Positions 26,415 through 36,311 of a DNA stretch of 64,000 bases are shown piece after piece. Position numbers and translations under genes: made by a program. The first letter of the stretch is position 1. Every line of letters begins with the position of its first letter. Source of the DNA: Noviherbaspirillum sp. Root189 (GTDB taxonomy: Bacteria; Pseudomonadota; Gammaproteobacteria; Burkholderiales; Burkholderiaceae_D); NCBI RefSeq assembly GCF_001428545.1, contig NZ_LMHZ01000067.1:57543-121542 (forward strand), written 5' to 3'. The notes under the pieces are model-generated. The model was not told the origin of the DNA and did no database searches. It worked only from the letters and a program-made list of their open reading frames with translations.

Positions 26415-27926
26415 ATGCGCAATTCTATAACCAGCCAAGTGCTACTACCGACGCTTATGGCGTCGGTAGTAGCCGGCATTTTTACCGGACCAGTCATGGC
26501 ATCAAGCCATCGGGAATCCCCTTTTCTTACGGAACAGCCCAAGGTTGACGCAACGGATCTTTATCTTTTTCGCAGTTACGAGGCCGGACGCCAGGACTAT
26601 GTGACGGTCATGGCCAACTATATTCCATTTCAGGATCCGTTTGGCGGTCCGAACTTTTACCAGTTCGATGAAAACGGCTTGTATGAAATCCATTTCGATA
26701 CGAACGGTGACGCCAGGGAAGACATCACGTTTCAGTTTCATTTCAAAAATACGCCAAAAGGTGCGGCACTCCCGGTCGGTGGCAAGCTGGTAAAAATCCC
26801 CTTGATCAACGCCGGTCCAATCAATACAGTCAATCCGCCGACGCTGAATGTCCGCGAGACCTATACCATTGATGTCGTCAAAGGCGATCGCCGCACAGGT
26901 CCCCGAACTCCGGTAACCATGGGAGGCGGCGCACGCGAGTTCGACAAACCGGTCGACAACATCGGTGACAAGACCTTCGGCGGTGCCGATGGTTACGAGA
27001 AATATGCGGGCCAGCATATTTATGACGTTGCCATTCCCAACTGCGGCAACGGCCGGGTCTTTGTGGGGCAGCGTAAGGACCCTTTTTATATTGCGGTCGG
27101 CAAGACCTTCGACCTGATCAACCTGAATCCGCTGGGTGCCGAGGCAGGCGGTAACGAGAATAATCTTGAACGCAAAAACGTCAGCACGATTGCCATGGAA
27201 ATTCCAATTTCGTGCCTGACCAACGGCAATGGAGGTGATCCTGTCATCGGCGCCTATACCACCGCGAGCAAACGCCAGGGTCGCTTGATCGATCCGACGC
27301 CAGGTCCCGGGTTGAACACGGCCAGCAAAGAAGGCGGTGCATGGACCCAGGTATCGCGTCTGGGCATGCCGCTGGTAAATGAAGTCGTGATCGGCATGGA
27401 CGATAAAAACCGGTTCAATGCGTCCAGGCCGAGCGGCGACGCACAGTTCATCGACTACGTCACCCATCCGACGCTCCCGGCCCTGATTCAGACCTTATTC
27501 CCATCCGCACCAGCACCGACCAACTTTCCACGCACGGATCTGGTGACAGTGTTCCTGAAAGGCATCGAGGGCGTTAACCAGCCGAAGAATGTCGTACCGT
27601 CAGAAATGCTGCGCTTGAATACATCGATCGCTCCAACCGCACGCGAGGCGCAGAATCCGCTCGGTGTGGCTGCCGGCGACAACGCGGGCTTCCCGAACGG
27701 ACGGCGTCCGGCAGACGATGTGGTCGATTTGTCGCTGCGTGTGGCAATGGGTGCGCTGTGCGTGCTGACCGGACAGAACGACGCGTTGAAAGTCGGTTGC
27801 AAACCTTCCGATGCGCCTGCTGGCAGTGCCGCTCTGACCGATGGCGTACGCAAGACCGCTGCGGACTTCAAGGCAGCCTTCCCGTACTTTACTGCACCGA
27901 TCTCGGGCAATGCCGCGGCCCAATAA
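26415..27926 (+). CDS. Secreted DUF4331 domain protein
   Basis: 503 residues with AACAGGAGATATTC upstream of the ATG. Signal peptide to about residue 29 (GPVMA|SSHRESP). SSHRESPFL and VDATDLYLFRSYEAGR are the diagnostic start of DUF4331, a beta-rich extracellular or periplasmic domain of unknown function. It forms an operon with the small lipoprotein gene 18 bases downstream. No catalytic motif is evident. Confidence 0.88.
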   Translation: MRNSITSQVLLPTLMASVVAGIFTGPVMASSHRESPFLTEQPKVDATDLYLFRSYEAGRQDYVTVMANYIPFQDPFGGPNFYQFDENGLYEIHFDTNGDAREDITFQFHFKNTPKGAALPVGGKLVKIPLINAGPINTVNPPTLNVRETYTIDVVKGDRRTGPRTPVTMGGGAREFDKPVDNIGDKTFGGADGYEKYAGQHIYDVAIPNCGNGRVFVGQRKDPFYIAVGKTFDLINLNPLGAEAGGNENNLERKNVSTIAMEIPISCLTNGNGGDPVIGAYTTASKRQGRLIDPTPGPGLNTASKEGGAWTQVSRLGMPLVNEVVIGMDDKNRFNASRPSGDAQFIDYVTHPTLPALIQTLFPSAPAPTNFPRTDLVTVFLKGIEGVNQPKNVVPSEMLRLNTSIAPTAREAQNPLGVAAGDNAGFPNGRRPADDVVDLSLRVAMGALCVLTGQNDALKVGCKPSDAPAGSAALTDGVRKTAADFKAAFPYFTAPISGNAAAQ

Positions 27927-27944
27927 GGGATAAAGGAGAAACTT

Positions 27945-28238
27945 ATGTTCAGCAAACGTTTTTTCTTCAGTGCCGTAGCAGGCACGACCCTGTTGCTCGG
28001 GCTCGCGGGCTGCGGCGGTAGTGGCGGCGATAATGGCGTCGGCTCCGGTACTGTTGCAGCAACCCCGGACACTGGCGCGGCGAACGACGCCGCGCAGTCG
28101 GTCGTCAGTGATTCATTCTTTGCACGGGTACTTGCGATTATTGCAGATACCTCCGATACCGCAGAACCACGAGCGATTGAATCAACGACGGCCGTGACAC
28201 CTGAAGAGACGCAACCGCAACCGCAACCGGTAAGTTAA
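27945..28238 (+). CDS. Small lipoprotein linked to the DUF4331 gene
   Basis: 97 residues. Lipobox GLAGC at residues about 20-24, then a Gly/Ser/Ala/Thr/Asp-rich tail and a short helix (SFFARVLAIIADTS). AAAGGAGAA stands before the ATG. It follows the DUF4331 gene by 18 bases and is closed by a terminator. It could anchor or recruit the DUF4331 protein to the envelope; that is an inference from the operon. Confidence 0.78.
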   Translation: MFSKRFFFSAVAGTTLLLGLAGCGGSGGDNGVGSGTVAATPDTGAANDAAQSVVSDSFFARVLAIIADTSDTAEPRAIESTTAVTPEETQPQPQPVS

Positions 28239-28298
28239 TTTGCCGATCCGCTGACCGCAGTGAATCGATCACAGATTCCATACCGGTCAGCAATAGGA

Positions 28299-28326
28299 AA
28301 AAGCCCGCTGCTAGCAGCGGGCTTTT
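28299..28326 (+). terminator. Rho-independent terminator after the DUF4331 operon
   Basis: AAAAGCCCGCTG and CAGCGGGCTTTT pair perfectly around a CTAG loop, ending in the T-run. Confidence 0.9.
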
Positions 28327-28394
28327 GTCAGACATGCGCGATAGATCATTGCACAGTCCTTTCCTGGAGGCATTCCGCGATTGAGGAAGCGAAA

Positions 28395-28478
28395 TCAAAA
28401 AATAAGTTTGAGTACGCCGGTCAACGTCAACAAACCGATCAGGAAAATGATAACGACAATCCATAACAGTATTTTCAT
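28395..28478 (-). CDS. 27-residue single-helix membrane microprotein
   Basis: A short frame reads MKILLWIVVIIFLIG then LLTLTGVLKLIF and TGA. It is one hydrophobic transmembrane helix of natural length. GGAG lies 6-7 bases before the ATG, and no other gene covers this stretch. Proteins of this size and pattern occur in related betaproteobacteria as far as I recall, but I cannot verify it here. It lies on the opposite strand between two plus-strand genes. Confidence 0.55.
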   Translation of the reverse strand: MKILLWIVVIIFLIGLLTLTGVLKLIF

Positions 28479-28713
28479 TCGGAGCTCCAGGCGTAGGTTG
28501 TAAGGAATGATGCTGAGGTCGACACCGCTTAAAACGGCGCGTCATGCCAGTAAAGCAATTGTTAAAAGACCGACAAGTACTGAACCTCAAAGTTCCTGCG
28601 GCAACTTGCATACAACCTACACATGATTTGTCGCAAGGCCTCGCAGCCCTATACTTAGACAATAAACAAGGTCGGGCTAAAAAGGAAAGCAGTCTCATGC
28701 ACAGGAGGCAAGC

Positions 28714-30171
28714 GTGTACCTTGAGGCAAAGACAGCAGATGAAGCCTTGGCTGCGACACGGGTATCGCGCTGGCGCCTGTACGTGGCGAGATACTGGCTC
28801 ATCGCACTGGGACTGTTCTTCGCCTGCTGCGTTGGAAGTGCCGGCTTACCTGCTTCCGTTAGCTTGCTGACGGTCGACGACGCCATTGGGCCGGCGACCG
28901 CAGATTACATTATCCGGGGTATCGCACGCGCGGAGAAAGACGGGCAGCAACTTGTGATTCTCAAGTTGGATACTCCAGGCGGTCTCGATGTGTCGATGCG
29001 ATCGATCGTCAAGGCCATACTTGGGTCTCCTGTGCCGATCGCTACCTTTGTTGCTCCTGGCGGCGCACGTGCTGCCAGTGCCGGTACCTATATTCTGTAT
29101 GCAAGCCACATCGCGGCGATGGCGCCAGGTACTAACCTGGGCGCGGCCACGCCGGTGCAGCTGGGAGGAAACGAGCCACGCGATCCTGACAAGTCCGACA
29201 ACCGCGGTACCGGCAAACCGGACCCGAACGCGGATAAAAAAGCGGCCGGTGGAAATGAACCGGCATCGCCCATGATGCGCAAACAGGTCAATGATGCCGT
29301 GGCCTATATCCGCGGACTCGCGCAAATGCGGGGACGAAATGCGGAATGGGCCGAGCGCGCGGTGCGCGACGGGGTCAGCCTCCCGGCTGAGGAAGCCGTC
29401 AAGCTGCGCGTCGTCGATTATGTGGCAGAGGACGTTCCTGCATTGCTTGCACGGCTCGACGGCAAGGAGGTGACGGCAGGTGGCCAAACCAGGACACTGC
29501 ATACTGCGGGTGCCTCGGTGATCGATGCCCAGCCTGACTGGCGGATAAAAATTCTTTCCACGATTACCAATCCCAGCATTGCCTTACTGCTGCTGACCCT
29601 CGGCGTATACGGCATCATCTTCGAACTCATGAGTCCGGGATCTGGCGTGCCTGGTGTAGTGGGAACGCTGCTCCTGCTCATCGGACTGTATGCATTGCAG
29701 TTACTGCCGGTGAACTACGCCGGTCTGGCACTGATTCTTCTTGGTCTCTCGTTCATGGTTGCCGAGGCATTCCTGCCAAGTTTCGGTGTCATTGGCGCTG
29801 GCGGCATCGGCGCATTTGTCGTTGGCGCCCTGTTGCTGATTGATACCGATGTTCCAGGGTACGGTATTCCTTTTACCGTCATCGCCAGCATTGCCGTGAT
29901 AAGCGCCCTCGCCCTGGCAGGGATTGCCACGTTGGCAGTCAAAACGCGAAGGCTTTCCGCGCCGCGCAATCCTGATCGCATCGTCGGCAGCGTAGCGGAG
30001 GTGATCGATGCCGATGCGGCGGCCAATGAAGCCTGGGCGCAAGTCCATGGCGAAATCTGGCGTGTCGTCAGCTCTGTACCCCTGCATCGTTCCCAGAAAG
30101 TCCGGGTTGTCGCCCGTGCCGGCCTAACGCTGGAAGTTGTCCCTGCGGGGCATCATGAAAAAGGAGAATGA
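28714..30171 (+). CDS. NfeD-type membrane serine protease (ClpP class)
   Basis: 485 residues from GTG with AGGAGG at good spacing. An N-terminal membrane segment (about 25-45), then a ClpP-like protease domain (about 55-245) with the catalytic serine in [11 protein letters not shown] and a candidate general-base lysine in [15 protein letters not shown]. Four membrane segments (about 280-410) and a C-terminal OB-fold NfeD domain complete it. This is the long NfeD form. Its 3' end overlaps the slipin gene by 4 nt; in known systems the protease cleaves stomatin/slipin C-termini. Role: inner-membrane quality control. Confidence 0.92.
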   Translation: MYLEAKTADEALAATRVSRWRLYVARYWLIALGLFFACCVGSAGLPASVSLLTVDDAIGPATADYIIRGIARAEKDGQQLVILKLDTPGGLDVSMRSIVKAILGSPVPIATFVAPGGARAASAGTYILYASHIAAMAPGTNLGAATPVQLGGNEPRDPDKSDNRGTGKPDPNADKKAAGGNEPASPMMRKQVNDAVAYIRGLAQMRGRNAEWAERAVRDGVSLPAEEAVKLRVVDYVAEDVPALLARLDGKEVTAGGQTRTLHTAGASVIDAQPDWRIKILSTITNPSIALLLLTLGVYGIIFELMSPGSGVPGVVGTLLLLIGLYALQLLPVNYAGLALILLGLSFMVAEAFLPSFGVIGAGGIGAFVVGALLLIDTDVPGYGIPFTVIASIAVISALALAGIATLAVKTRRLSAPRNPDRIVGSVAEVIDADAAANEAWAQVHGEIWRVVSSVPLHRSQKVRVVARAGLTLEVVPAGHHEKGE

Positions 30172-30959
30172 GAATGTTTTTTGATTTCAGCTTCGGAATC
30201 ATTGGCGTTTTAATCGTGCTGATTGCACTGCTTGCCGCATCGATTCGCGTGCTGCGTGAATACGAGCGCGGGGTGGTCTTTCAGCTCGGACGCTTCTGGG
30301 GCGTCAAGGGTCCGGGACTCATTATTCTGATCCCAGTTCTACAGCAAATGGTGCGAGTGGACTTGCGAACAGTGGTACTGGATGTGCCGACACAGGACGT
30401 TATTTCACGCGATAACGTTTCTGTCAAAGTCAATGCCGTCCTCTATTTTCGCGTCGTCGATCCGGAAAAGGCCATTATTCAGGTGGCCAATTTCTTTGAA
30501 GCGACCAGTCAACTGGCGCAGACCACGCTGCGGTCAGTGCTTGGCAAGCATGAGCTGGATGACATGCTGGCGGAACGGGAAAGGCTCAATCTCGATATTC
30601 AGCAGGTACTTGATGCGCAGACCGACGCGTGGGGCATCAAGGTTGCCAACGTCGAAATCAAGCATGTCGATCTTGATGAATCGATGGTGCGTGCGATCGC
30701 ACGACAGGCCGAAGCCGAGCGCGAACGTCGGGCCAAGGTGATCCATGCCGAAGGTGAATTGCAAGCTTCCGAAAAACTGATGCAGGCCGCGCATGTGCTG
30801 TCGCAACAATCGGGCGCAATGCAGCTGCGCTATATGCAGACACTCAGCAATATTGCCGGGAATAATTCCTCGACGATTGTCTTTCCGTTGCCGCTTGAAC
30901 TGCTGACTGGGATAGCCGATGCAGCGACGAGGTCACGCAATACGCCCCCGGCTACGTGA
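30168..30959 (+). CDS. Slipin (stomatin/prohibitin SPFH family)
   Basis: 263 residues. N-terminal membrane anchor (about 6-28), then SPFH domain: [41 protein letters not shown] and the helix LDQSM-like [31 protein letters not shown] are all characteristic. It ends with a hydrophobic segment ([12 protein letters not shown]), the type cut by NfeD proteases. Overlap ATGA with the NfeD gene. It organises membrane microdomains. Confidence 0.93.
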   Translation: MRMFFDFSFGIIGVLIVLIALLAASIRVLREYERGVVFQLGRFWGVKGPGLIILIPVLQQMVRVDLRTVVLDVPTQDVISRDNVSVKVNAVLYFRVVDPEKAIIQVANFFEATSQLAQTTLRSVLGKHELDDMLAERERLNLDIQQVLDAQTDAWGIKVANVEIKHVDLDESMVRAIARQAEAERERRAKVIHAEGELQASEKLMQAAHVLSQQSGAMQLRYMQTLSNIAGNNSSTIVFPLPLELLTGIADAATRSRNTPPAT

Positions 30960-31022
30960 AACGCCTTGACGTACTGAAGCTGGCCTCAGAGGCATCACGA
31001 TCACTTAAATCTTATGATCGCC

Positions 31023-31313
31023 TTAAGACTTCTTTGCATGTGAAACACCACGAGCTTGGCACGCCAGTCTAAACTTCGCACGTCGGTCGCCCATCAGTCG
31101 TCGCAGTTCGTCGATACTGATTCCGGTCTGTTGTTGTATCGCCAGAAGAAGAGATGCGGCGAGAGGAATACGCCCTCGTCGAATATTTTCAACTACATGG
31201 CGCGCTAAGCTTAATCGCTTGGACAGCGCGTAATCACTATTGAGTTGTAAACGTTTGATTAATGCGTCGAACAGGTCGTTCGGGTTAAAGTTTTGCTGGG
31301 TAACGGATTGCAT
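31023..31313 (-). CDS. Small helix-turn-helix regulator (XRE-like)
   Basis: 96 residues. DLFDALIKRLQLNSDYALSK, then LSLARHVVENIRRGRIPL forms a helix-turn-helix-like unit, followed by TGISIDELRRLMGDRR. The pattern resembles small Cro/XRE-type proteins common in Burkholderiales. No partner gene adjoins, so its target is unknown. Confidence 0.65.
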   Translation of the reverse strand: MQSVTQQNFNPNDLFDALIKRLQLNSDYALSKRLSLARHVVENIRRGRIPLAASLLLAIQQQTGISIDELRRLMGDRRAKFRLACQARGVSHAKKS

Positions 31314-31557
31314 TATTTTCTAATCTGGTGGATATCAATGACGTAAGTTATTGACATCAATGGAGAGGCATAGTTCTTGTCACTGCGTTTCCTTGTCTTG
31401 AACAAAGTGCTCCCCGCAACAGTCGACCATGCAACAAAAGATTCAGCCAGAGGTCTCGCCGCTACTTGCAGTGGCATGGTCCTGAAGTTGCTTTTTGGCA
31501 TCTTGCATGCAGGCCGTCCGCTCTGCACTGCTTGTCTGCCGGCAGGCACTATCCGCT
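31314..31557. other. Intergenic region, nothing recognised
   Basis: A 244-base gap between the small regulator and the end of the Hsp70 operon. ORFs on either strand here have no familiar sequence or ribosome-binding site. Confidence 0.4.
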
Positions 31558-34461
31558 CTAATAAAGCAGCTTCAATCCCGGTGGGAGCGAATCACCAAGA
31601 AATCCTTTTTGGCTGACTTCGTCCAGTTGCACTTTTCCATGGATCATGGCGATCCAGGCCGCCGGTGCAGTGATGGCCTGTAGCCGCGCCACGAGCCTGT
31701 CGCGTACCTCGTCCGGCAAGTCGCGTGCACGGTCACCGGTCGCGCGTGCAAGGTGCGCTGCGGTAAGCGGTGCACCTTGCACGCGCTTCCAGTCAAGCCG
31801 CATTAAGCTGTCGATCCAGGCAACGGCAACGTCCGGCGGCACCACGTCGTCCGCGTTTCCATAGAATGGTTGACGCGCGCCGATACGGGCGAGTGCCCAT
31901 AAGATTGGCCCCTCGTTCGCGGAAGATTTTGCGGAAGCGGAGAGGGACTGGTTCAGCAAGTCGAACAGCCAGTCGCCGATTTCGACCTTATAGCTGGCAG
32001 GGATACGTTCAATCGAGCCGACAAGACGCAACATGTCTTCCATACTGCCTCTTACTAATTGAGAAGGGCGCTCTTGCTGTTCTTCGGTGTCGGGCTGGAC
32101 GTTAAATGCAAAGCTGTCCAGCAATCGCAATTGCGCTTCTTTTTCCAGGCCGCCCGCGACACGGCGCCACATGGTCCACCATTCTGCCGCGACCTGATTG
32201 TCAGTTCCGTACTGTGCGCCTGCTTCATAAAGCGACCACAACTGCTTGACTCGCCAGTCGTCCAGGGGATAGCCAAAACCAGGGCGCAAGCAAAAGCCAA
32301 TGAGATTGAACCACGCCTTTTCATGTTGGGCGGAACGCCGGCGGCCCCGCGCACGCTGCCATAATTCGTCGAATAACTTTCGAAGCAAAGGCATCGTCCA
32401 TTGCTCGCGATTGCCAATCAGCTTTTCGAGTTGTGCACGGAGCTGCCGTACTTCCCTGGCTTCCACCTTCTGTGCACGCGAACCGAAAATGCGGTCGAGC
32501 GCGGCTAGTGCCTGGTCGTATCGCTCCGGCAGCCGTCGCTCGGCGTCGGTTTCTTTCCCGGCCTGATCGGCGCGCAGCTGAAATTCAAGTAGCCATCGCT
32601 GACGGGGTTCCTGCGTACTGACGCAATGCAGTTCAAGTGTTCCTACCTCAGTCAACGTGGTTGCCAGTTGCACCGTCACCTGTTGTTTAGCATCGGTTGA
32701 TTTCGCGTGCAGCACGGTGGCGATCGGTGGCAGGCGAACCACATCATTGGTCGAAAGCTCAAGCAGGTCACCGAGTAAGGGCGGTGACTTGCTGCGATCA
32801 TCCGTGGAAGAAACCAGGTGAAATCGGACCGGCTGATTCAGGCGCAATGCAAAGACACGTTCGCTCAGCAGGATTTCTTTTCCTTCTTCACTTCCGCGGG
32901 GAAAAATGCAGACCGCATTGATCGTTTCAGCGTGAGCCGGATTGGCCGCAGCCTCCGTATCCGGGTTTGCGGAACGGCTCTGAGCCTTGTTGTCCTTGGG
33001 TTCCAGTACAAGAAAATAGCTGCGTGCCGAACCTCCGCCGATTCTGGTACCCAGCCCCTGGACGGCGAGCGCATAGGCAACGGCGCCGCGTGCCACTGCT
33101 GCATCTGGACGCCGGTTATGCAGTACGCGTAACGGTGCGCCGCGCCACAGCCCGAGGATATGCTCGAGCCGGCTGGATATTGCGCGAGAATGAAACACCC
33201 CGCCATTGAGCAGCAGCGTATCGGGAATCAACGAACCGGATGCGCCGTTGGCTTGCGGGTCGTGATCGCTCGCACCATCTGTGCGGCCCGCGTGTTGCAT
33301 CAAAAAACTTGCGAGATGGCGGGTGATCGCGGGGTCGCTGGCATACGGCAAGCCAAATTCAACAATGCCGCTGCGACGTTGCACGACCCCGTCATGTTGA
33401 CTGACCAAGGGAAAAAAGCCGTCGACAATCATGCATTCGACTTCTTCCCTTGTCAGATCGGTAGACCGCGTGCCACCGATCAGCCTGGAACCGCTTCCTA
33501 CCAGCGTGACGGAAGTTTTCGCGGGCGCGTCCAGGGCGAGCAACTCTTCTTTGGCGTTGCGGCAACGCTCAATCAGCTGGGACAACTCGGTGGCTGACAG
33601 ACGCTTCTGACCGGTTTGTGCGGGTTCAGCTGCCGCTTGATCCTGGGTGAGACGTTTTTCAACGAGATTGGCAAGCACCAGATCCATGTTGTCGCCGCCA
33701 AGCATCAGATGCTTGCCGACCCCAACCCTGGTAAGTTGCAGCTGATTGCCTTCGTAAGCGACCTGGATCAGGCTCAGGTCTGTCGTTCCCCCGCCAACGT
33801 CACAAATCAGCACCAGGCGCGTTTTATCCAGTTCGGCCGCCAGCTTATCGCGATGCGTGTGCAACCAGTCATAGAATGCGGCCTGGGGTTCTTCCAGTAA
33901 GCGAATTTGCGACAGGCCCGCGCGTTTTGCTGCTTCGACGGTAAGTGCCCGCGCGCCCTCGTCAAACGACGCGGGGACCGTCAATACGATGTCCTGCTCT
34001 TCCAGCAGCGTATCCGGAAAGCGCCAGTTCCAGGCGGCACGCAGGTAAGCCAGATAGCTTGCACTGGCTTCCATCGGCGATACCTTCAGCACGTCGTCAC
34101 CTGCGCCCCAGGGCAGGATGGGAGCAAGCCGGTCGACCGCGGTATGGGACAACCAGCTCTTTGCGCTTGCTACCAGCCGGCCGGGCACTTGCGCCCCCAG
34201 TCTGCGTGCAAACATGCCGAAGACCACCGGTTGCTCTGCCGCAGGCTTGGCCTCCGTCCACGGAAGGGCAACCGCACCGGCGGGCAGTTCGCCGCGCGCG
34301 GCGTGGAAACGCAGCGAAGGCAGGAAGGGCAGGGCTTTGATTTCTCCCGGCCCTACCAGCTGTTCCATGTCAAAGATGCGGATTTCGTCCGAGCCGGATT
34401 CGGCGTAGGCGACGACGGTATTGGTGGTGCCAAGATCGATACCGACGCTAAAACGCTTCAT
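31558..34461 (-). CDS. Hsp70 family protein with long C-terminal DUF3731-type domain
   Basis: 967 residues from the ATG at 34461 (GTG at 34464 is the alternative). Actin-like ATPase motifs are intact: phosphate-1 VGIDLGTTNTVVA, LLEEPQAAFYDW, phosphate-2 DVGGGTTDLSLI and adenosine loop LNGGVFHS. The ATPase part is followed not by a normal DnaK peptide-binding domain and lid, but by a beta-rich segment (about 520-620) and a roughly 330-residue helical C-terminal region matching DUF3731 of such Hsp70-like proteins. The start overlaps the stop of the second Hsp70 gene (TGATG). No DnaJ or GrpE lies nearby. Client unknown. Confidence 0.85.
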   Translation of the reverse strand: MKRFSVGIDLGTTNTVVAYAESGSDEIRIFDMEQLVGPGEIKALPFLPSLRFHAARGELPAGAVALPWTEAKPAAEQPVVFGMFARRLGAQVPGRLVASAKSWLSHTAVDRLAPILPWGAGDDVLKVSPMEASASYLAYLRAAWNWRFPDTLLEEQDIVLTVPASFDEGARALTVEAAKRAGLSQIRLLEEPQAAFYDWLHTHRDKLAAELDKTRLVLICDVGGGTTDLSLIQVAYEGNQLQLTRVGVGKHLMLGGDNMDLVLANLVEKRLTQDQAAAEPAQTGQKRLSATELSQLIERCRNAKEELLALDAPAKTSVTLVGSGSRLIGGTRSTDLTREEVECMIVDGFFPLVSQHDGVVQRRSGIVEFGLPYASDPAITRHLASFLMQHAGRTDGASDHDPQANGASGSLIPDTLLLNGGVFHSRAISSRLEHILGLWRGAPLRVLHNRRPDAAVARGAVAYALAVQGLGTRIGGGSARSYFLVLEPKDNKAQSRSANPDTEAAANPAHAETINAVCIFPRGSEEGKEILLSERVFALRLNQPVRFHLVSSTDDRSKSPPLLGDLLELSTNDVVRLPPIATVLHAKSTDAKQQVTVQLATTLTEVGTLELHCVSTQEPRQRWLLEFQLRADQAGKETDAERRLPERYDQALAALDRIFGSRAQKVEAREVRQLRAQLEKLIGNREQWTMPLLRKLFDELWQRARGRRRSAQHEKAWFNLIGFCLRPGFGYPLDDWRVKQLWSLYEAGAQYGTDNQVAAEWWTMWRRVAGGLEKEAQLRLLDSFAFNVQPDTEEQQERPSQLVRGSMEDMLRLVGSIERIPASYKVEIGDWLFDLLNQSLSASAKSSANEGPILWALARIGARQPFYGNADDVVPPDVAVAWIDSLMRLDWKRVQGAPLTAAHLARATGDRARDLPDEVRDRLVARLQAITAPAAWIAMIHGKVQLDEVSQKGFLGDSLPPGLKLLY

Positions 34462-36311
34462 CACATGCCTGCCGATTGCCCACGCACGTCAAACTCCACC
34501 TTCCAGCGCTCATTGCCATGGCGTGCAACGGCGGACAGTTCAAGCGTGCCGGTCTCGGTGACCCTGGCATGCAGCCTGACCTGGACCACTTCGCCCGGCT
34601 GCCGTCCCTCGGCTGGCAGCAGTGACTGGATTTCATTGAGTTCTTCCAGGTCTTCCGGCGGCCAGTAATCAAGGATGGTGCCGATCTGGTCCTGGCGTCG
34701 CGTCGACGAACTGAAGAAACGAAAATGCACGGGCTCGCCGACGACGAGACCGAATTCCTGGGTTTCCAGTTCCGCTTCGGTTCCTTCCTCCATGCCAAAC
34801 GGCGCGATGCAGAGCGCCTGGATCGGCGGTTCCATTCCCGGTATTGCGGGCATGGACGACTCGACGCCGACATAGTAAGCGCGTGCGGTGCCGCCACGAA
34901 TACGCACGCCACGCCCCTGGCGAACGTAGCCGTGGTATGCCGCACCTCGTGCCACTGCCAGATCAAGATCGGCGCCGGTAAGCTGACGTGCCGGCTGCGC
35001 GTTTTCATTCGCGAGCCAGTGGTTGATGGTGGCCAGCGTCCTTTGCACCAGCAGATCGGATTTAAACACGCCGCCATTGAACAGGATCGCCGTGGGGTGA
35101 AGGAAACTGGCGCCTGGGTTGGCCTGGCCGGCAAAACCTTCCAGCTCGGACAGGGCGCCGCTCTGTCGTCCCAGGAAAGCCGCGAGATGCCGTGTTACCG
35201 CGGCGTCCTGTGCAAAGGGAAGTCCTAGCTGAGTCAAGGCTGCCCGTGCCCGGGTAGCCGGACGTGCGGCGGCATCCACCTGCGGGAAGAAGCCCTCCAG
35301 AATCACGGAGGTGACTTCTTCTCTCGTCAGCTCGGTCCGGATGGAGCCGCCGATCAGTTTTGATCCCCTGCTGGGGATAATGACCGGAACACTCTGCACG
35401 TCGGATTCGCTCAGCAAGGTCTCTTTCGCCGCGCGGCAGCCATAGGTCAGCGCACGCATCTGCCACGGGTCGAGCGAGGTGCCGTTCGTCCCCAGCTTCC
35501 TGGCAATCACATGGGCCAGCGTCAAGTCCATGTTGTCGCCGCCAAGGAGAATATGGTCGCCCACCGCGATGCGATGCGGTTCGAGATTTCCGTCGCGCTC
35601 CAGCACGGCAATCAGGGAAAAGTCGGTGGTGCCGCCGCCCACATCAATGACAAGAATGATATCGCCGACCCGGACTTCCTTGCGCCACTGGCCCTGGCTC
35701 GACTGGATCCAGCTGTACAACGCGGACTGCGGCTCTTCGAGCAAGGTCAGCGATTCGTAGCCGGCCGTCCTGGCGGCTTCCGCCGTCAGCTCGCGCGCAG
35801 CGGGGTCGAACGATGCGGGAATCGTCACCGTGACATCCTGCTGATTCAGCGGTGCGTCCGGATGGGTGTGGTTCCATGCATCGCGCAGATGGACCAGATA
35901 GCGGATCGAAGCCTCCAGCGGGGAAACGCGCGCGACTTCCGGCGGCGCGTCGCTGGGCAGGATGGCGGCACGGCGGTCGACGCCCGGATGGCATAACCAG
36001 CTTTTCGCACTGGAAACAAGACGGATCGGTGTCGTCGCCCCACGGGTGCGCGCGAGTTCTCCGACAATATAAGGCTGTTCCTGGCCCCAGGGCAGGGCGC
36101 GTTCGCCCTGGGCGAATTCATCGCCATGCGGAATATATAAAAATGACGGCAAGAGCGCTTGCCCTTCGACTGCGCCGGGAGCAGTAAGCTGCGGCACATC
36201 GAGCACCCCATGCATCGTCTTCTCACCATCGCTGGCGCCAAGATCGATATAGGCAAGGGCAGAGTGGGTCGTCCCGAGATCGATACCGACGGAATAGCGC
36301 GCGGCGCTCAT
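34461..36311 (-). CDS. Hsp70 family protein (DnaK/HscC-like, short)
   Basis: 616 residues. ATPase signatures VGIDLGTTHSALAY, LLEEPQSALYSW, IDVGGGTTDFSLI and FNGGVFKSD are intact. The C-terminal part is a short beta-sandwich (about 500-616, ending with EVVQVRLHARVTETGTLELS) with no helical lid, so it is shorter than the 638-residue DnaK. It is clearly a paralogue of the downstream gene (shared YLVHLRDAWN / YLAYLRAAWN, RLVSSAKSWL / RLVASAKSWL). Overlaps the DUF2760 gene by 4 nt. Confidence 0.88.
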   Translation of the reverse strand: MSAARYSVGIDLGTTHSALAYIDLGASDGEKTMHGVLDVPQLTAPGAVEGQALLPSFLYIPHGDEFAQGERALPWGQEQPYIVGELARTRGATTPIRLVSSAKSWLCHPGVDRRAAILPSDAPPEVARVSPLEASIRYLVHLRDAWNHTHPDAPLNQQDVTVTIPASFDPAARELTAEAARTAGYESLTLLEEPQSALYSWIQSSQGQWRKEVRVGDIILVIDVGGGTTDFSLIAVLERDGNLEPHRIAVGDHILLGGDNMDLTLAHVIARKLGTNGTSLDPWQMRALTYGCRAAKETLLSESDVQSVPVIIPSRGSKLIGGSIRTELTREEVTSVILEGFFPQVDAAARPATRARAALTQLGLPFAQDAAVTRHLAAFLGRQSGALSELEGFAGQANPGASFLHPTAILFNGGVFKSDLLVQRTLATINHWLANENAQPARQLTGADLDLAVARGAAYHGYVRQGRGVRIRGGTARAYYVGVESSMPAIPGMEPPIQALCIAPFGMEEGTEAELETQEFGLVVGEPVHFRFFSSSTRRQDQIGTILDYWPPEDLEELNEIQSLLPAEGRQPGEVVQVRLHARVTETGTLELSAVARHGNERWKVEFDVRGQSAGM

